Shown piece after piece: positions 1-11,800 of a DNA stretch of 30,639 nucleotides. The position numbers and the translations under genes are program-made. The notes under the pieces are model-generated. The model was not told the origin of the DNA. It worked only from the letters and a program-made list of their open reading frames with translations, and made no database searches. Positions within the stretch are counted from its first letter, which is position 1. Each line of letters opens with the position of its first letter. Location of the stretch: contig BEXV01000803.1 of assembly GCA_003118195.1 (NCBI GenBank), positions 57,335 to 87,973 of the forward strand. Direction: 5' to 3'. This DNA comes from Hemicentrotus pulcherrimus. Taxonomy: Eukaryota; Echinodermata; Echinoidea; Camarodonta; Strongylocentrotidae.

Positions 1-322
1 GGATTTTCACTCCTGTACATCTCGAGGGTATGATGTACGTGAATAAAGTTAGAATAGTGCAACATTTCTAGAAGAAATTAACACCACAGTTAGGGGCCAT
101 AATAAAATGGAACGAGCTTACTAATGTTTGCAGATGTGCTTATCTTCAGCGTGCTGTGAGAGATATGAAAATCAATTTTCCTTTGAATAAAATGATCAAA
201 ATCTTTTGTATTGGAATCGTGTATCATTCATAACCCTCTGATCATGTTGGCTTTGGAGGTCATCATAACAAGACTGCCACAATAACGCCATGTAGGTGAG
301 TCAAAGTATCTGCCGTCTATAT
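1..322. other. Intergenic, no recognised feature
   Basis: No coding, RNA or repeat signal seen. Confidence 0.5.
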
Positions 323-648
323 TAAGAGCCAGAAGGGCGTTAGAGGTGTTGTGGTCTAATGGATAAATCACAAGGTCCGCGGTTCGAGTCCCGCCACGGC
401 ACTAATGTAATGGCAAGATATTCATCTACATTTGCCACTCTCCACCCAGGTATTGGATGGGTTCCGGGAGTGAAGGAATTCCTTGAATGCTGTGAGCGCC
501 GAAATCGGCTGCCGGTCTAGCAGAGCCGGGGTAATAGTTGGGGCGCCTAGAGCACCATGCATAGTGGATTATGTTCGCTTTATAAATATCCAATATTATT
601 CTTATAAATATTAACATTGAGTTACGGGCATCTTTCTGGCCCTCTTAA
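323..648. repeat. Hairpin repeat arms, GAGCCAGAAGGGC family (copy 1), around the SINE
   Basis: Left arm TTAAGAGCCAGAAGGGCGTT (323-342) and diverged right arm GTTACGGGCATCTTTCTGGC-CCTCTTAA (621-648) enclose the SINE. This suggests the SINE landed in a hairpin element. Confidence 0.6.
339..605 (+). mobile_element. tRNA-derived SINE
   Basis: The 5' part has a pol III A box TGGTCTAATGG (352-362) and perfect B box GGTTCGAGTCC (381-391). They are spaced more closely than in a functional tRNA, and the T stem is broken, so it is not a tRNA gene. The following body (CCACTCTCCACCCAGG, TGAATGCTGTGAGCGCC) and the ATATTATTCTTAT tail match a SINE layout I recall from sea urchin. Confidence 0.82.
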
Positions 649-1616
649 CTTAAGATGCTTTTATACAGATGTTTTTATTACGACTATTACTTAAATGAAA
701 AATTAAAGATTAAATTTTAAGGAGCAAAATAGACTTGGAAGTCTCACTATTCAAAATACTTTTCGAAAAAAAAAAATTTTAGCAACATAAACAATCTCGT
801 GTCTCGTAGTATTCAGATATAGCTAAGTTGGCCTAGTAGTAGCTTAACTTTTTGATTCTGTTCTACTTTTACCACTTTGCAAAATATAGTGTTAGAAAAT
901 AAAGGTGTGGCAATCTCACAAGCATAAAGCTCATATTGTCATACCTCTGTATGCTTGTGTATTATTTACAATTGCAAATGTATAATGGTCGTAATCTCCT
1001 AGTGGTTACTACCGTGATGATCATGATCATACCAGGGTATGTTAGTTTAACTCTCATATCCCTTATCATACTATGTAAACTGTTGAACCATGCAGAAATA
1101 AAATGAATGAATAAGCAAATAAATGAATAAATAAATATTTGAGAAGGCGTGCGATTCTTCTCATTATGATAAACTCTTTCTTGTTTTGGTCGTATGACAC
1201 AAGCTCATGCGACAATAGCTGTGCAGGATACCTCTTAACACTGACCCAAACCCACACTGCACCCCTTCACAAAACTGTACCTGACCATAAACCTAAAACC
1301 CAATAGCAAACTCGAACCCCTATTACTTTAACGAAATAAAAATCGGTTCAAATTATACATCGCCACTATTATTAATACAGAAATACTGAGGTATGCTTTT
1401 TTTTCTTCAATTGTGTTTCCATCCCAGTAAATCCAAAATGTCTAAAAAATCTTCACAAAAAATACTGAAAACACGGAAATAACAGCATCTGGGAATTGAC
1501 AGTATACGCCTAATACTTACCAATCAATCCTGGGCATCTCGATTTTAGGTGGAGCTAAAAACGCCATGACTCTGCTAGATAAAATATCTCTCAAATTGAT
1601 ATAAAAACTCAGGTTT
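649..1616. other. Intergenic, no recognised feature
   Basis: AT-rich with short AATAAATA runs near 1110-1135; no gene or RNA signal found. Confidence 0.5.
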
Positions 1617-1897
1617 TATCGGTCTATTTCCCGGAGAAATTAGGCATCTTCGTTCAAGTATTGAATCAAATTACAGTAGAAAATCAGGGAAAAGATCTTC
1701 TGTATAATGTCTGTATCAGCAGTGAAGTTTAAATCCGATTGACATTTTTCCAATATAGTTAAGTGTCGATGTAATCGGTCCACGTCTCGAAGAAACTTTG
1801 GAATATCAATTCAAGTATTGAAGCAATCATTAGTACAGGAACAGACAAATACAATCATCCTTAGTGCCTATGAAAGCATCACTGCAAGGACTGAAAT
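1617..1897. repeat. Old tandem duplication, about 155-bp period
   Basis: Copies at about 1617-1742 and 1771-1897 share ATCGGTC, GAGAAA/GAAGAAA, TTCAAGTATTGAA-CAA, ACAG-A and AAATC-G. Diverged; read by eye. Confidence 0.5.
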
Positions 1898-1899
1898 CG

Positions 1900-4800
1900 G
1901 GTTTTCAATTCCCCTTGTCTGGTAGAACGGTCTGATATTCTTCGTTTATATGACGCAACAATTAGGAACTGAAACTTCTTGCTGTGTTTTCACGGTCGCA
2001 AACAGTTCGCGAGTTTGAATCACGATGATCATGATGAAATGTTACTACAATGAACAAAGCATGCCTGTCCATACATCAGTGGATAGCCGATAATATGTTA
2101 ACACATTAATTCATAAGGTAATTATCACACACAAGTCCAAAGGGAGATACAGTTTATATCTAAGTCAATTTGTGATGGATTCTCCTACTAAGATGTAGAT
2201 CTTCCAAGATGGTGTCATCCGTCACAGATAACATCAAGCAATAATTATCAATCTATAACAAGTAATCCGAATGATGACGTCACGAAGAAAAATCATAAAG
2301 TTCTAATCCAAAGATATTATCAGACGATACGCTTCGTAAGTGCAACAAAATGAGCTTAGCATACCCTCAGACGCGTATATCGCATGTTATGCATGCATGA
2401 TATAGAAATAGCTCTGTATTGAATATTTTACAGAGATGGGTAGCTCAACCGATTATAATAGGCGGAACAGTGGCGACGGGAACGCACCCCCTACCGAACG
2501 AGACCAGTCTTGCATGGGCGGTGGTGCAATTCTTACCCCCTGTTCTCCCAGCCCAGCTCTATTCATTACCCCCTGATCGTTTTAATCCGGTCGATAGATG
2601 AGAGTCAATCATTCGCTCCCTATGCAATCATATTGGAGGTGTAGCCCCCTCAAGGCTAGACGGATTCATAACGTGTGAAGCACTTAGTCGAAGTGTTGGG
2701 GCACTTTGTAAATTGTTTGCAATGATAAACAGTATATAGAAAGCACACCCAGGTAACGAAGGTCAGGCAAAATCGAAAATAAACTAAAAAGCAATTTACT
2801 AAATACATGCAGCATGGATAAAGAAGTTGTTCCCAATTTTGGACATCAATAGAACAATGTCGATTACATCATAGACCTACAGGCCCTATTCGAAAAGAGG
2901 TCCGCTATACGATTAAACACTAAAATAGAATATCGTTACGTTTAAGTGCTGACTTGTTTCTATTCACGTTGAAAATAATGGATGCTGATAGAAAAGAAAC
3001 GATATGATATAATATTATAGTGATATTCGTCTTCATGGACAGGAGGTATGTATTTTTGGTGTCTCCATCCGGGGTACACCCCTGCCCCAACCCAGCTAGA
3101 AAACACACTTCCCATGGGTCCGTAGAGCATCCGAGTTTGCATATATAGTTTATAGGATGAAGAAAAAGGGTAGCGATATCATGAAAGTTGAATATGTTTG
3201 TAGAAGAAGCAGATTAACAGTTAAACGTATTGTGAATAACAGTTAAAGCTACAGCAGCGATTCGTATACAGAAAATTGAATATTAAAGTAGAAACATCTG
3301 TGCTAACTGATCGATCCAACAATTCTTTAAAGAAATATCATCGTTTATTCTCTTCAAACTTGGTTGTTGTTGTTGTTGTTGTTGTTGGGTTTGTTGGAGC
3401 TATCCATCGATTTCGGTGATTTTCGCCAGCCTTGGTGTGAAAGGTGTGGTAGTATTTGGTTTGACACTAAAATACGCTCCTAAACATCACTGCACAAATA
3501 CGCATTCATAAGATTATCCCGTTTTTGTTGGCAAAACACTTTTCACTTCAGCCATCCTAGCTCAATACAGCAATCCAAATAATAGACATTCAGAGTGCAT
3601 TGATTCTTTTTTAATCTGCTGTGTTCGGCAAACCAAGACTAATACTTTTGATACTATAAGTTTTTCTAATCTAATTGTTTGACAGCGCGAGAATATTCTC
3701 AAGACCTTCCACCGATCATTGCGTTAATAAGATTTAAGCACAAAGAAACTGCAAAAAAAAAAAGAAGTCATAAAGTTAGGACTGGAAGTATTTATCCAAT
3801 AAAACTTCACCACACTTCCTGTGATCATAGTGGTAGATTTAAATGGTTTGTATTCATAAATACGTTTTACCAGGGAGGATATTGGTTTTACTGAGTATTC
3901 GGCAATCTTTCTGCAAAGAGAAGGTTATTATTCACTCAAGAAAGATGGGCTTAGAAAAAAGTTAGTGTTGACATCGCTTCTTTTTTATGTGAGGGGGGGA
4001 TATCTTCTCATTTCAACGACATGTAAAAGATTTCCCTCCTTTAAATGAAATCACAGCATCACCCCTTCCTTTGTACTATGTGGTGTGTTTTTTAAATTTT
4101 CTTCTGTTTACACGACGGGACAATGAGAAGAAGGAAATCTTTGAGATGCATTGATATGAATCCAGTCGGTCACCAACTTGCCACACATGATCATTTTGCT
4201 AGGAAAAAGCCATAGAGTTAGAGAAGAAAAGGTACCCCAAAAATTGCGAGGGCAAATTTGGAAATATTCGGGAAAGAAACGCAAACGCCCCGTACCCCCT
4301 CCGTCGACAGATCATGTATGCTATGGCAATAGTCCTGGTAAAGTAATCGGATATTTAAAGAATTATAATTCATAACTATAATTTCTTTGGGTGTTTCACC
4401 GGCAAGATTTATACCTCTCGTCATTATATTTCGGCCATAGTAATGCTATCCCGGAGTGTGCCTTGTGAAATGGGGCATTATCGACATTATCAGAGTGTTG
4501 TACCAACGACTCACTCTAGAGGGAGACAGACCTTTTATTCAAACGTATGTGTAATATCGCACTTTTCTTTCAACTTTCTGAGGCTCCAATTTGTGGTCGG
4601 AAAATAACATGGAAAGCAGAGGGGGATCCAGGAATTTTTTGTAAATCTCCGGAACGTAAATTTGAATATATTTTGAAAGGGGCACAGCATTTTTCTATTT
4701 CCACCATGTACTTAACTTATGTACGATTTGGATTTTAATAGCTGGTTGTCCCCCCCCCCCCTAGCTCGCCAGTGATGAAAGGGTTTTTTTTAGTCCATGT

Positions 4801-5589
4801 TGCCTATTGCTAAGACGATGACAACAGAGTCATTCAGATATTCTAAACAATTACCTTACACATGTACTTTTCTTTATTCATTTACCATAAAAATATATAT
4901 GTTCGTCAATCGTCACACCTCAAGCTTCCCACCTGTCCTAACCTAAAGTCACACACAAAATAGACAATATTAATTACAAAAATGTACGTGTTTGGTCAAT
5001 GGCATTCCAATGTATCATACTTTGCAAGAAACAGGTTTGGGCAGAACAATAATCATAGACTTCTGAACATGTCGCCAAGATGAACATTACTGTGACGTAA
5101 TGTTGTTGACAAATTGTATAACGAATAACTCACAATAATAGATCACGTATCTCCATATAACAACGTTGACAATATCTCTTCTGTTGAGCTAATCCCGAAA
5201 AGAAAATTATATGTAATAATAAAAAAAAATTGAGATAAGATCTTTTGGGGGCTTTATTAGGTTTGATTGATTTTGATTGATGTTTTTATTCAATACCCTC
5301 CACCTTTCTATCACCTTCATTGCAAGCATCAGTGATTGTTAGTGATTTAATCATCTACACTTGATCAGACATAGGGCCGCCATTAATTAAACACAATACA
5401 CATTACCACATGGTGAAAGGTGTTCACGTATCCTTGTCGAACTTGTTTTCAATATTTGTATCAAGTGAGGCTTACTTCGAATCAACGGATCATAGCATTC
5501 GGTCGGTGGTCGAGTTACACGACCTTTCATGAAGCGAAAACGGAAAAACTTGTAACGACGCATTTAAAGGTCGGCTGTCCTAGTTCAAC
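1900..5589. other. Intergenic, no recognised gene
   Basis: The block 2430-2710 is more GC-rich than its surroundings but has no coding support. Includes the TTG microsatellite and a 12-base C run at 4750-4761. Confidence 0.45.
3364..3387. repeat. (TTG)8 microsatellite
   Basis: Eight uninterrupted TTG units. Confidence 0.95.
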
Positions 5590-5760
5590 CAGAAAGTATT
5601 AGACCACATAGCGAGGTCACTGTGACAGGTGGCTATCTCATAAACTTAGCTCTCAATTAACATAAGGAAAAGAGGATCATGGGGGACCAACAGGCACCGA
5701 TTGGAGAAGTTTTCTATATAGAGGGAGCAAGTAGCTACAAGTAGTACAGTGTGGCTTTAA
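5590..5760 (+). repeat. Dispersed repeat, copy 1 (partner at 23550-23767)
   Basis: Shares GCTCTCAATTAACATAAG, ATGGGGGA, CTATATAGAGGG and CAAGTAG-TACAAGTAGT with the second copy in the same orientation. It lacks about 45 internal bases present in the partner. Confidence 0.88.
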
Positions 5761-6011
5761 GGACGCGACCTTTCTCAGATTTTAGTAAGTTTTTCACAAA
5801 GTGTAGGGTAAATTCATATATTAACTGCCTCGAATTCATGTTAGGAAATAATGTTACGTTGGATTATAAATAAATTGACATTCTTCCTTCAATTTTTGCG
5901 AAGCTTGAGAGTGTTTTTCTTTTCTATAACCGTCATCTCTATCATGACGGAGCATTGTGGCGAATTGACAAAACGCACACTGGCGATCTAGATCTAGGCA
6001 TCGAGATGAGA

Positions 6012-6291
6012 GTAACTCAGTGGACCTTCTGTCCTCAACCGAGTGTAATTATAGTTCTATTAACACCTTCATGCTGAAGTGTCCTTCGTAGAAACCAAAT
6101 GCTAACAATCTAAGCTCACACGCCCCTCCCATCCCCACCCCACCTCTCACCCTCTCCCTCTGACGTAGATGGATAAACCCAACGTAACTCTGTGGACTTA
6201 TTCGAGTGTAATTATATTGCTATTAACACCTTCGTGTTGAAGTGCCCATCAGTGAAAACCAGAATCAAAATCTGATTTCACACGCCCCCCC
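6012..6291. repeat. Tandem duplication of about 115 bp
   Basis: Copy 1 (6012-6129) and copy 2 (6184-6291) share GTAACTC-GTGGAC, CGAGTGTAATTATA, CTATTAACACCTTC, TGAAGTG, GAAAACC and CACACGCCCC. An ambiguous base at 6292 follows copy 2. Confidence 0.85.
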
Positions 6292-6749
6292 NGATGTAAC
6301 TGATGGGTGCAAACAGTGGTATTGTGAGAGGTGTTTATGAGGTACAAGAGTGCCCCCTTCACGGGGAAAGAGGGGAAGATCTTAGCATTTGTTTGTAACA
6401 ATAGAGCCACACAATGCCCCGAACTGTCATTCGACGGGTTTAGGTAAATAGAGTTTTTTGGTCTGGGTTCGAGTGCTAACACAGGTGCAGCACAGGCTCT
6501 TACTGATTTCATACAAAGATATTATTGAGGAAGTTTGCAAGGGAAGGGATATTCTTTTTAGTGGGAGGCCCTATATGCTGTGGCACTTTGTGATTTACTA
6601 AAGTCAACCACTGCTTTAGGGGGAAAGCTATACACATCCATACAAGTATTATCCTACATGGAGTGTACCTTTCTTCTTTTATTGTTTTCTTTACCGCCTT
6701 GTTTCTTGTATCTCAAATTGTCTAGAAATGACAAACAATTTCCGTCACC

Positions 6750-6751
<2 letters not shown>

Positions 6752-6788
<37 letters not shown>

Positions 6789-6794
6789 TCTCTA
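6752..6794. repeat. CT microsatellite
   Basis: (CT) repeats with terminal TTTCTC variants. Confidence 0.95.
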
Positions 6795-6799
6795 AGAAA

Positions 6800-7509
6800 T
6801 ATATATTTATTCTGTCTCCTTTCAGTATCTTTCTACATAATTATGTATCTATATTTTAGAAGGTTATGCTTTGTCCTAATCAAATCCTTCAACCAGCTAC
6901 CCCTACCCTTATTTTAGGAATGAAAATGTTTTACAGAAAAATTACTAAAGCAAAATAAAAGTAAGATTGAGATGGCCGAACACATTAGTATAATATTAAG
7001 CGTACTTTATTCTTCATAGCGATTTGCTTTCCGTATTTCTACATCAATTTCCTGAGATTTTTCTTGAAGAATGATATACGTCACAATTTTTATTTCCTCA
7101 TTTTGGACTATGATAACGAACTGAAAGGTTAGCACTCATTTTTAAATTAAAATTAGACTGTTCATCGATTTGTTTGGTGCTCTGTTATCACTACTCTGAT
7201 GTTGATAAAAGGTTTTAAATGAAATAGCAATCTATGCACTAAATATGGAACCTACACCGATAATTAAACCTACGCAGTTGCGTGATGAGAAAGGTGCTAT
7301 CTTCATCAAGGCTTCACTCCTGTGCAATTTGCGATTAGCTCCGTTATAATCAGAGTGATTGCCAAGCTAGTTAAGAAACAAAAGAAGTCTACCAGAGACG
7401 GTGTGAAAATTACAAGAGTGAAAACCGATATCAATATTACGTAATGGGTATTGATTTACATCGAGGACCATTTTTATCAATATAACGGTGAGTAATTACA
7501 ACGTTTTAA
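6800..7509. other. Intergenic, no recognised feature
   Basis: AT-rich; no domain, repeat or RNA gene seen on either strand. Confidence 0.5.
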
Positions 7510-7640
7510 AGCTCGGTCACACCGCCAAGCCGACGCCATGCCGAGTGATTATTGCCCATTCGGTGTAATGTAATTTTTGGTTGGGTCTGTTGTCGTCCTG
7601 TTGCCGTTTAAGTGTTTGACCCGTTAGTATGACTGAGGTA
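7510..7640. mobile_element. Possible MITE, GCTCGGTCACACCG type
   Basis: Starts AAAGCTCGGTCACACCGCCA and ends ATGACTGAGGT, an imperfect inverted match. I recall similar CGGTCACACCG elements in other marine invertebrates, but the arms here are diverged. Confidence 0.4.
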
Positions 7641-7824
7641 GTATCCCGCCACAAGATGGCTTTTGAGCATGTATACATAAATCATATCAGGCCTATATCG
7701 ACTTGAAGAGGGCTTTTCACTTCATCTAAATTCTAAAAAGCAATCATGTTTTATTCTCAATGATTCATTGAGCGAATCCTGATTGTTTGAGATTGACAGT
7801 AGCAGAATGTTGATTCTCTGAACA

Positions 7825-7873
7825 GGGAGGTGGTGGAGGAGGAGGAGGAGGAGGGGGAGGAGAAGGAGGAGGT
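7825..7873. repeat. GGA-rich microsatellite
   Basis: Imperfect GGA repeats ending next to a GGTCACGTG E-box-like site. Confidence 0.9.
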
Positions 7874-8294
7874 CACGTGTATCAGAAGCTACTGATAAGC
7901 AAGAATCGGGATACTACATAATTCATAAGCATGAAATCTCTGAAGAGCTCAAAAAGGGGAAGGGGTTCGCTGAGCGGGTGCGGGCTTCTCCCTTCCCCGT
8001 TCCCCATACCCAATGTACATACTTTTTTGTGTGCAAGATTAAGTAAAGTCTGTTTTCTCTGTGATTCGACGAATGGAGCAACCTGGGCCCTATCTTAGAA
8101 ATAGTTGATATGAATCGATACTTATTTGCGATTGACATCGATTGCAATATGTATGTTTGAAATATGATAAAGGAATCAATAATTCTCATAAAATACAAAC
8201 AAACTATGTACATAACAGAAAGGAGAGTGAAAGCTTGCGATTGATTAGAGGACTTGCGATTGATAAGAGGACTTGCGATTGCAACTCTTCGTAA

Positions 8295-8596
8295 AGCAGG
8301 GCCCCCACTTAGCCGAGTTGGAGCCTCGAGTTGTGGCGAGCTGGCTCGATCTTATGGCAAGCCGTTTTATCATTAAAACATATTTCTTGATATCAAGAAA
8401 TAACTGTACTTTGTAAAGCAATAGTAATTCTTGATATCAAGAATTTAATTCGTGATATCAAAATTCGATTTCGTGATATCAAGAATTCGATTTCGTGATA
8501 TCAAGAAGTATTTTTTAATGATAAAACTGCTTGCCATAAGATCGCGCCAGCTCGCCACAACTCGTTGCTCCAACTCGGCTTAGTGGGAGCCCTGCT
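8295..8596. mobile_element. Inner MITE with AGCAGGGC ends and TAA target duplication
   Basis: Terminal inverted repeats of roughly 90 bases share CCGAGTTGGAGC, GAGTTGTGGCGAGCTGG, GATCTTATGGCAAGC and TTTTATCATTAAAA. TAA is duplicated at 8292-8294 and 8597-8599. Three-base TWA duplications are typical of PIF/Harbinger elements, so a Harbinger-type MITE is likely. Its centre carries a palindromic GATATC array. Confidence 0.88.
8384..8507. repeat. Palindromic GATATC array inside inner MITE
   Basis: Five units of TTCKTGATATCAAGAA or a shortened form. The ancestral unit TTCTTGATATCAAGAA is a perfect palindrome. The last three are spaced about 21-23 bases with ATTCGATTTCG spacers. Confidence 0.85.
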
Positions 8597-8788
8597 TAAG
8601 ACAGGGCCCAGGTACCTCTATTTCCGTTCACAGATAGCCGCCATTTAATGACAGGAATGCATAGATAAATATCAATCAAATCACCTAGCCTCTTTTAAAA
8701 TTGAAGAAAGAAGAACCAAGTAATCGATGTTCCGGCCTGCCAGAACAAAAACCATAGCAGATGGCCTAAAGCAGTGCATCTGTAAGGG

Positions 8789-8871
8789 ACAAAAGAAGAT
8801 TCGAGGGCAACAAAAGAAGATTCAGGCATTACAAAAGAAGATTGGAGAATAACAAAAAAGATTTGAATCTA
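8789..8871 (+). repeat. 21-bp minisatellite, four units
   Basis: ACAAAAGAAGATT starts at 8789, 8810 and 8831 and a shortened ACAAAAAAGATT at 8852, exactly 21 bases apart. Each unit keeps all reading frames; one frame reads QKKIRGQ, QKKIQAL, QKKIGE then stop. Confidence 0.9.
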
Positions 8872-11800
8872 ATCACTGAAACGCGTGTGGCAAATAGTTG
8901 TTCTTTATTTTCTGAAGCATGATGTATAGAAATCAATGGCGATTGTTGTTCAAGAAACAAGAAAAAATAAATCAAAATGCAAAAAAAAAATATGTCTAGA
9001 CGAATGGGTGAAAAGTTGAAAGCCAAAGTTATTAGTGGGGCAATCATGAAAGAAGCATTCATAAAATAAACATTGTATATTTTCAGATAAAACTATTCTA
9101 TCTAAAAAAGTTTCAAAACATTACGCGTGAAAATGAAATTCTGCATATTGTTTAAAGGTTTCATCAATATGTGATTCTCTTCATTCTCAAATGTGAAAGT
9201 AACAAATTTTATGCAAGAAAATGTCTAGAAGTTATTTTGATTGGTGTATTATGTTGTCAATAGAAGCAACTATGTTTAGAGGTTAAGAAATCGCAATTTT
9301 TTTCACAAAATTAGTAAATCTGGCTGGAAATCACAAAAAGTTGAAGGAAAAAAAAAAACAAATATTGGTCCATGGGTCATGAGTGCATCAGAATTCAGAC
9401 TAAATACATTGCTGATTATGTCATGTCACATTGAGAGAAATTTAAGAGTCGGGGTGTTGCTTTCCTTCCGCATGGAAATGTAAGACATGAGACAGCTCTT
9501 AATTTCCAACTTCTCTTTAACCATCCTGCTACGTCTCAAGGATATATTACATAATGACATTCCATACGCCTCTCTGATCTAAATAAATAAAAGCAAATAA
9601 CAAGGACATCTGTAATAATGATGTTGTTGACTTCTGTAAGTCAGTTTAAATCGAAGCCATTGATCGATATTGAGCTTTTATTCAAAGATTCAAACAATGG
9701 CTATAAAGCATTGTGGTTTCAAATTCTTTGTCATGCAAGATTCCATCAGATTGTATGATATTGTTTTTAACTAATGCTATAACTGGCGCTTATACATGGT
9801 ATCTTGATTATGTGTAATGCTTACTTTTCCCTGTTTCGAAGTTGTCATGGTAATCACAACATTAAACGTATTGATTGACAAAATTAGTATTACAAAAAAA
9901 ATAGAAGATTTGATTATAGGGAAAACTTAAAAACGGTATCTTAAAGTGCGGTAGATTATTGTTGTTCTCACTTTTTCTAACTCTGCTTCTAACTTCTAAC
10001 TGTTTCTACCCTCATCGATATTCATTCTATTTTAGCCCGAAAATCAATCAATGTATTTGTAAGATGTCTGATTCATCTGATAAATCGGAGCGAACATCGA
10101 TTCTTTCTATAATAAAATCAGTAGGGGTGATTTTGTTCGACCAAATAACAATCGAAAATGATTTATTCCTGATTTCGAGATAAATAATATTCATTATTAA
10201 CTTGTAACTCCCGTCAAAGCTTTACTTATTCGATTGTAAAAGATTCTAGGACAAGGCTGGATCAAAATGTATGATTATTCTGCATTTCGCTTGGTATAGA
10301 TGTACATAGGGGAAAATTCGGCGGTCCTTCCCTATTCGAATTAAAAAAAAACTATCATTTGATTTGATTCGATATGATTTGTTTTGATTCGTCAGTATAA
10401 ATACATTTAGGGCACCGAAATATGTATATTTTGACAGGATAACCAACAAAAGCTCACAAATAGATTATTTTGTTTGCACATTGGGATATAAGAATATATT
10501 TGAAAAAAGCATTATTATTTAATTCTCGGTTCATCCCCNCACACACACACACCCATCAAACGATGCTGAACCCACCTCAGAAATCACGCTATTGTACCCA
10601 GTAGTACCAGCTTTTAAACATGGCTAATAATACATTCAGATATGAATCAGGCGATGGTTACTTCATCGAGACGTATCGATTTCTTCTGAAAATGTTGTTT
10701 CTGACAAACATAAAATATATTGATTTTATATGCTTTGCTTGACTCGCTCGAGACACGAGACAATGTCACATATTTTAACAAGTTAAATCGATTGCCAACG
10801 TAGATTGAAGAACAATGTAGTGTTTTAATAGGGAAGGTAACTGATCATTGATAAATTCTAAAAATAAAGTTGTTAATTGTTAAATTCTGTTGAAATAAGT
10901 TATGCATGTATTACTTATTTATTAGGAAAGGTAACTGATTCAATAATTAGGACGGTCTATTGTAAAACGTTGTGAAATCTTTTCATCTCATAGTACATAA
11001 TTATACCAAACATAGCATGGGTAAAAACTGTAGATCTAAGGTTGGTTGTAAGATTGAATCTTATTTCATATAATTACGAAATAAAATCAAATTTGAATGA
11101 AGGCTGGTTTCATTTATCACTCCCTTTGATCATTAAACTGTCGTCCCTTTTTATATAAGCAGTTAGGTTTCCTCTTAGTTCCTTAAAATTGATTTAGCGG
11201 GCGTTTTCTTATCAATTCAAAAAAGTTTGCAGATAACTAAAAGTTAGCTGTGGCAAAATGAGTTTCCTTTCAAATACATACATGAATACTGTTCCTTGTT
11301 GCATAGTTCATTTTATCACATGGCTCTTGTTGTAGATTTGTGACAAAGTTTGGTGTCAAGATCTTAAGACACTATGACATTCGATCAAAACAAGAAGATA
11401 CGATTAATTAATATAATGAAAATCTGTAAGGACTCACGAGGTCTCAAGGCTTTGCTTATCTAGGAACTCCTTTTTCTGATTTCATTTGTTCAATTAGTTG
11501 TTTTTTCTTTATATTTTAGATAGGTATATAGATGTTTTTAAAGAGAAACAAAATACACAAACAAACTTACTATCCAAATGGTAGAAAGTTGAATCTCTCT
11601 TAAAGGAAATTATCCTTCCAATTCTGCTCGTGTGAATCAGTTTAAATTCCTTTAGCAGCAGGGGTTGTCTTTTATCAATTATTGTTGAAAATCTGAACAG
11701 TATCACCGACTCCAAATTAATTTGCATTCAAATATGGGAAGACCATTCGGCAACAACAAGACGTATATATGCGACGCTGGAATATGTCCATGGTTCCAGC

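Larger units (their letters stand above)
8084..8610. mobile_element. Outer MITE with TGGGCCC ends, interrupted by a second MITE
   Basis: The left part (8084-8294) starts TGGGCCCTATCTTAGAAATA and contains a 19-base repeat, TTGCGATTGATTAGAGGAC. The right remnant is 8600-8610, ending ACAGGGCCCA. Comparing 20056-20214 shows the inserted block 8295-8596 splits a continuous CTCTT-GTAAGACAGGGCCCA end. It is non-coding. Confidence 0.85.

Noticed and set aside
352..398. Possible tRNA gene
   Set aside because: A and B boxes are present, but box spacing is too short, the T stem does not pair and there is no anticodon arm. It is a SINE head.
4750..4761. Poly-C run as a structural or regulatory element
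   Set aside because: A simple homopolymer with no partner G-tract nearby; likewise 14692-14704.
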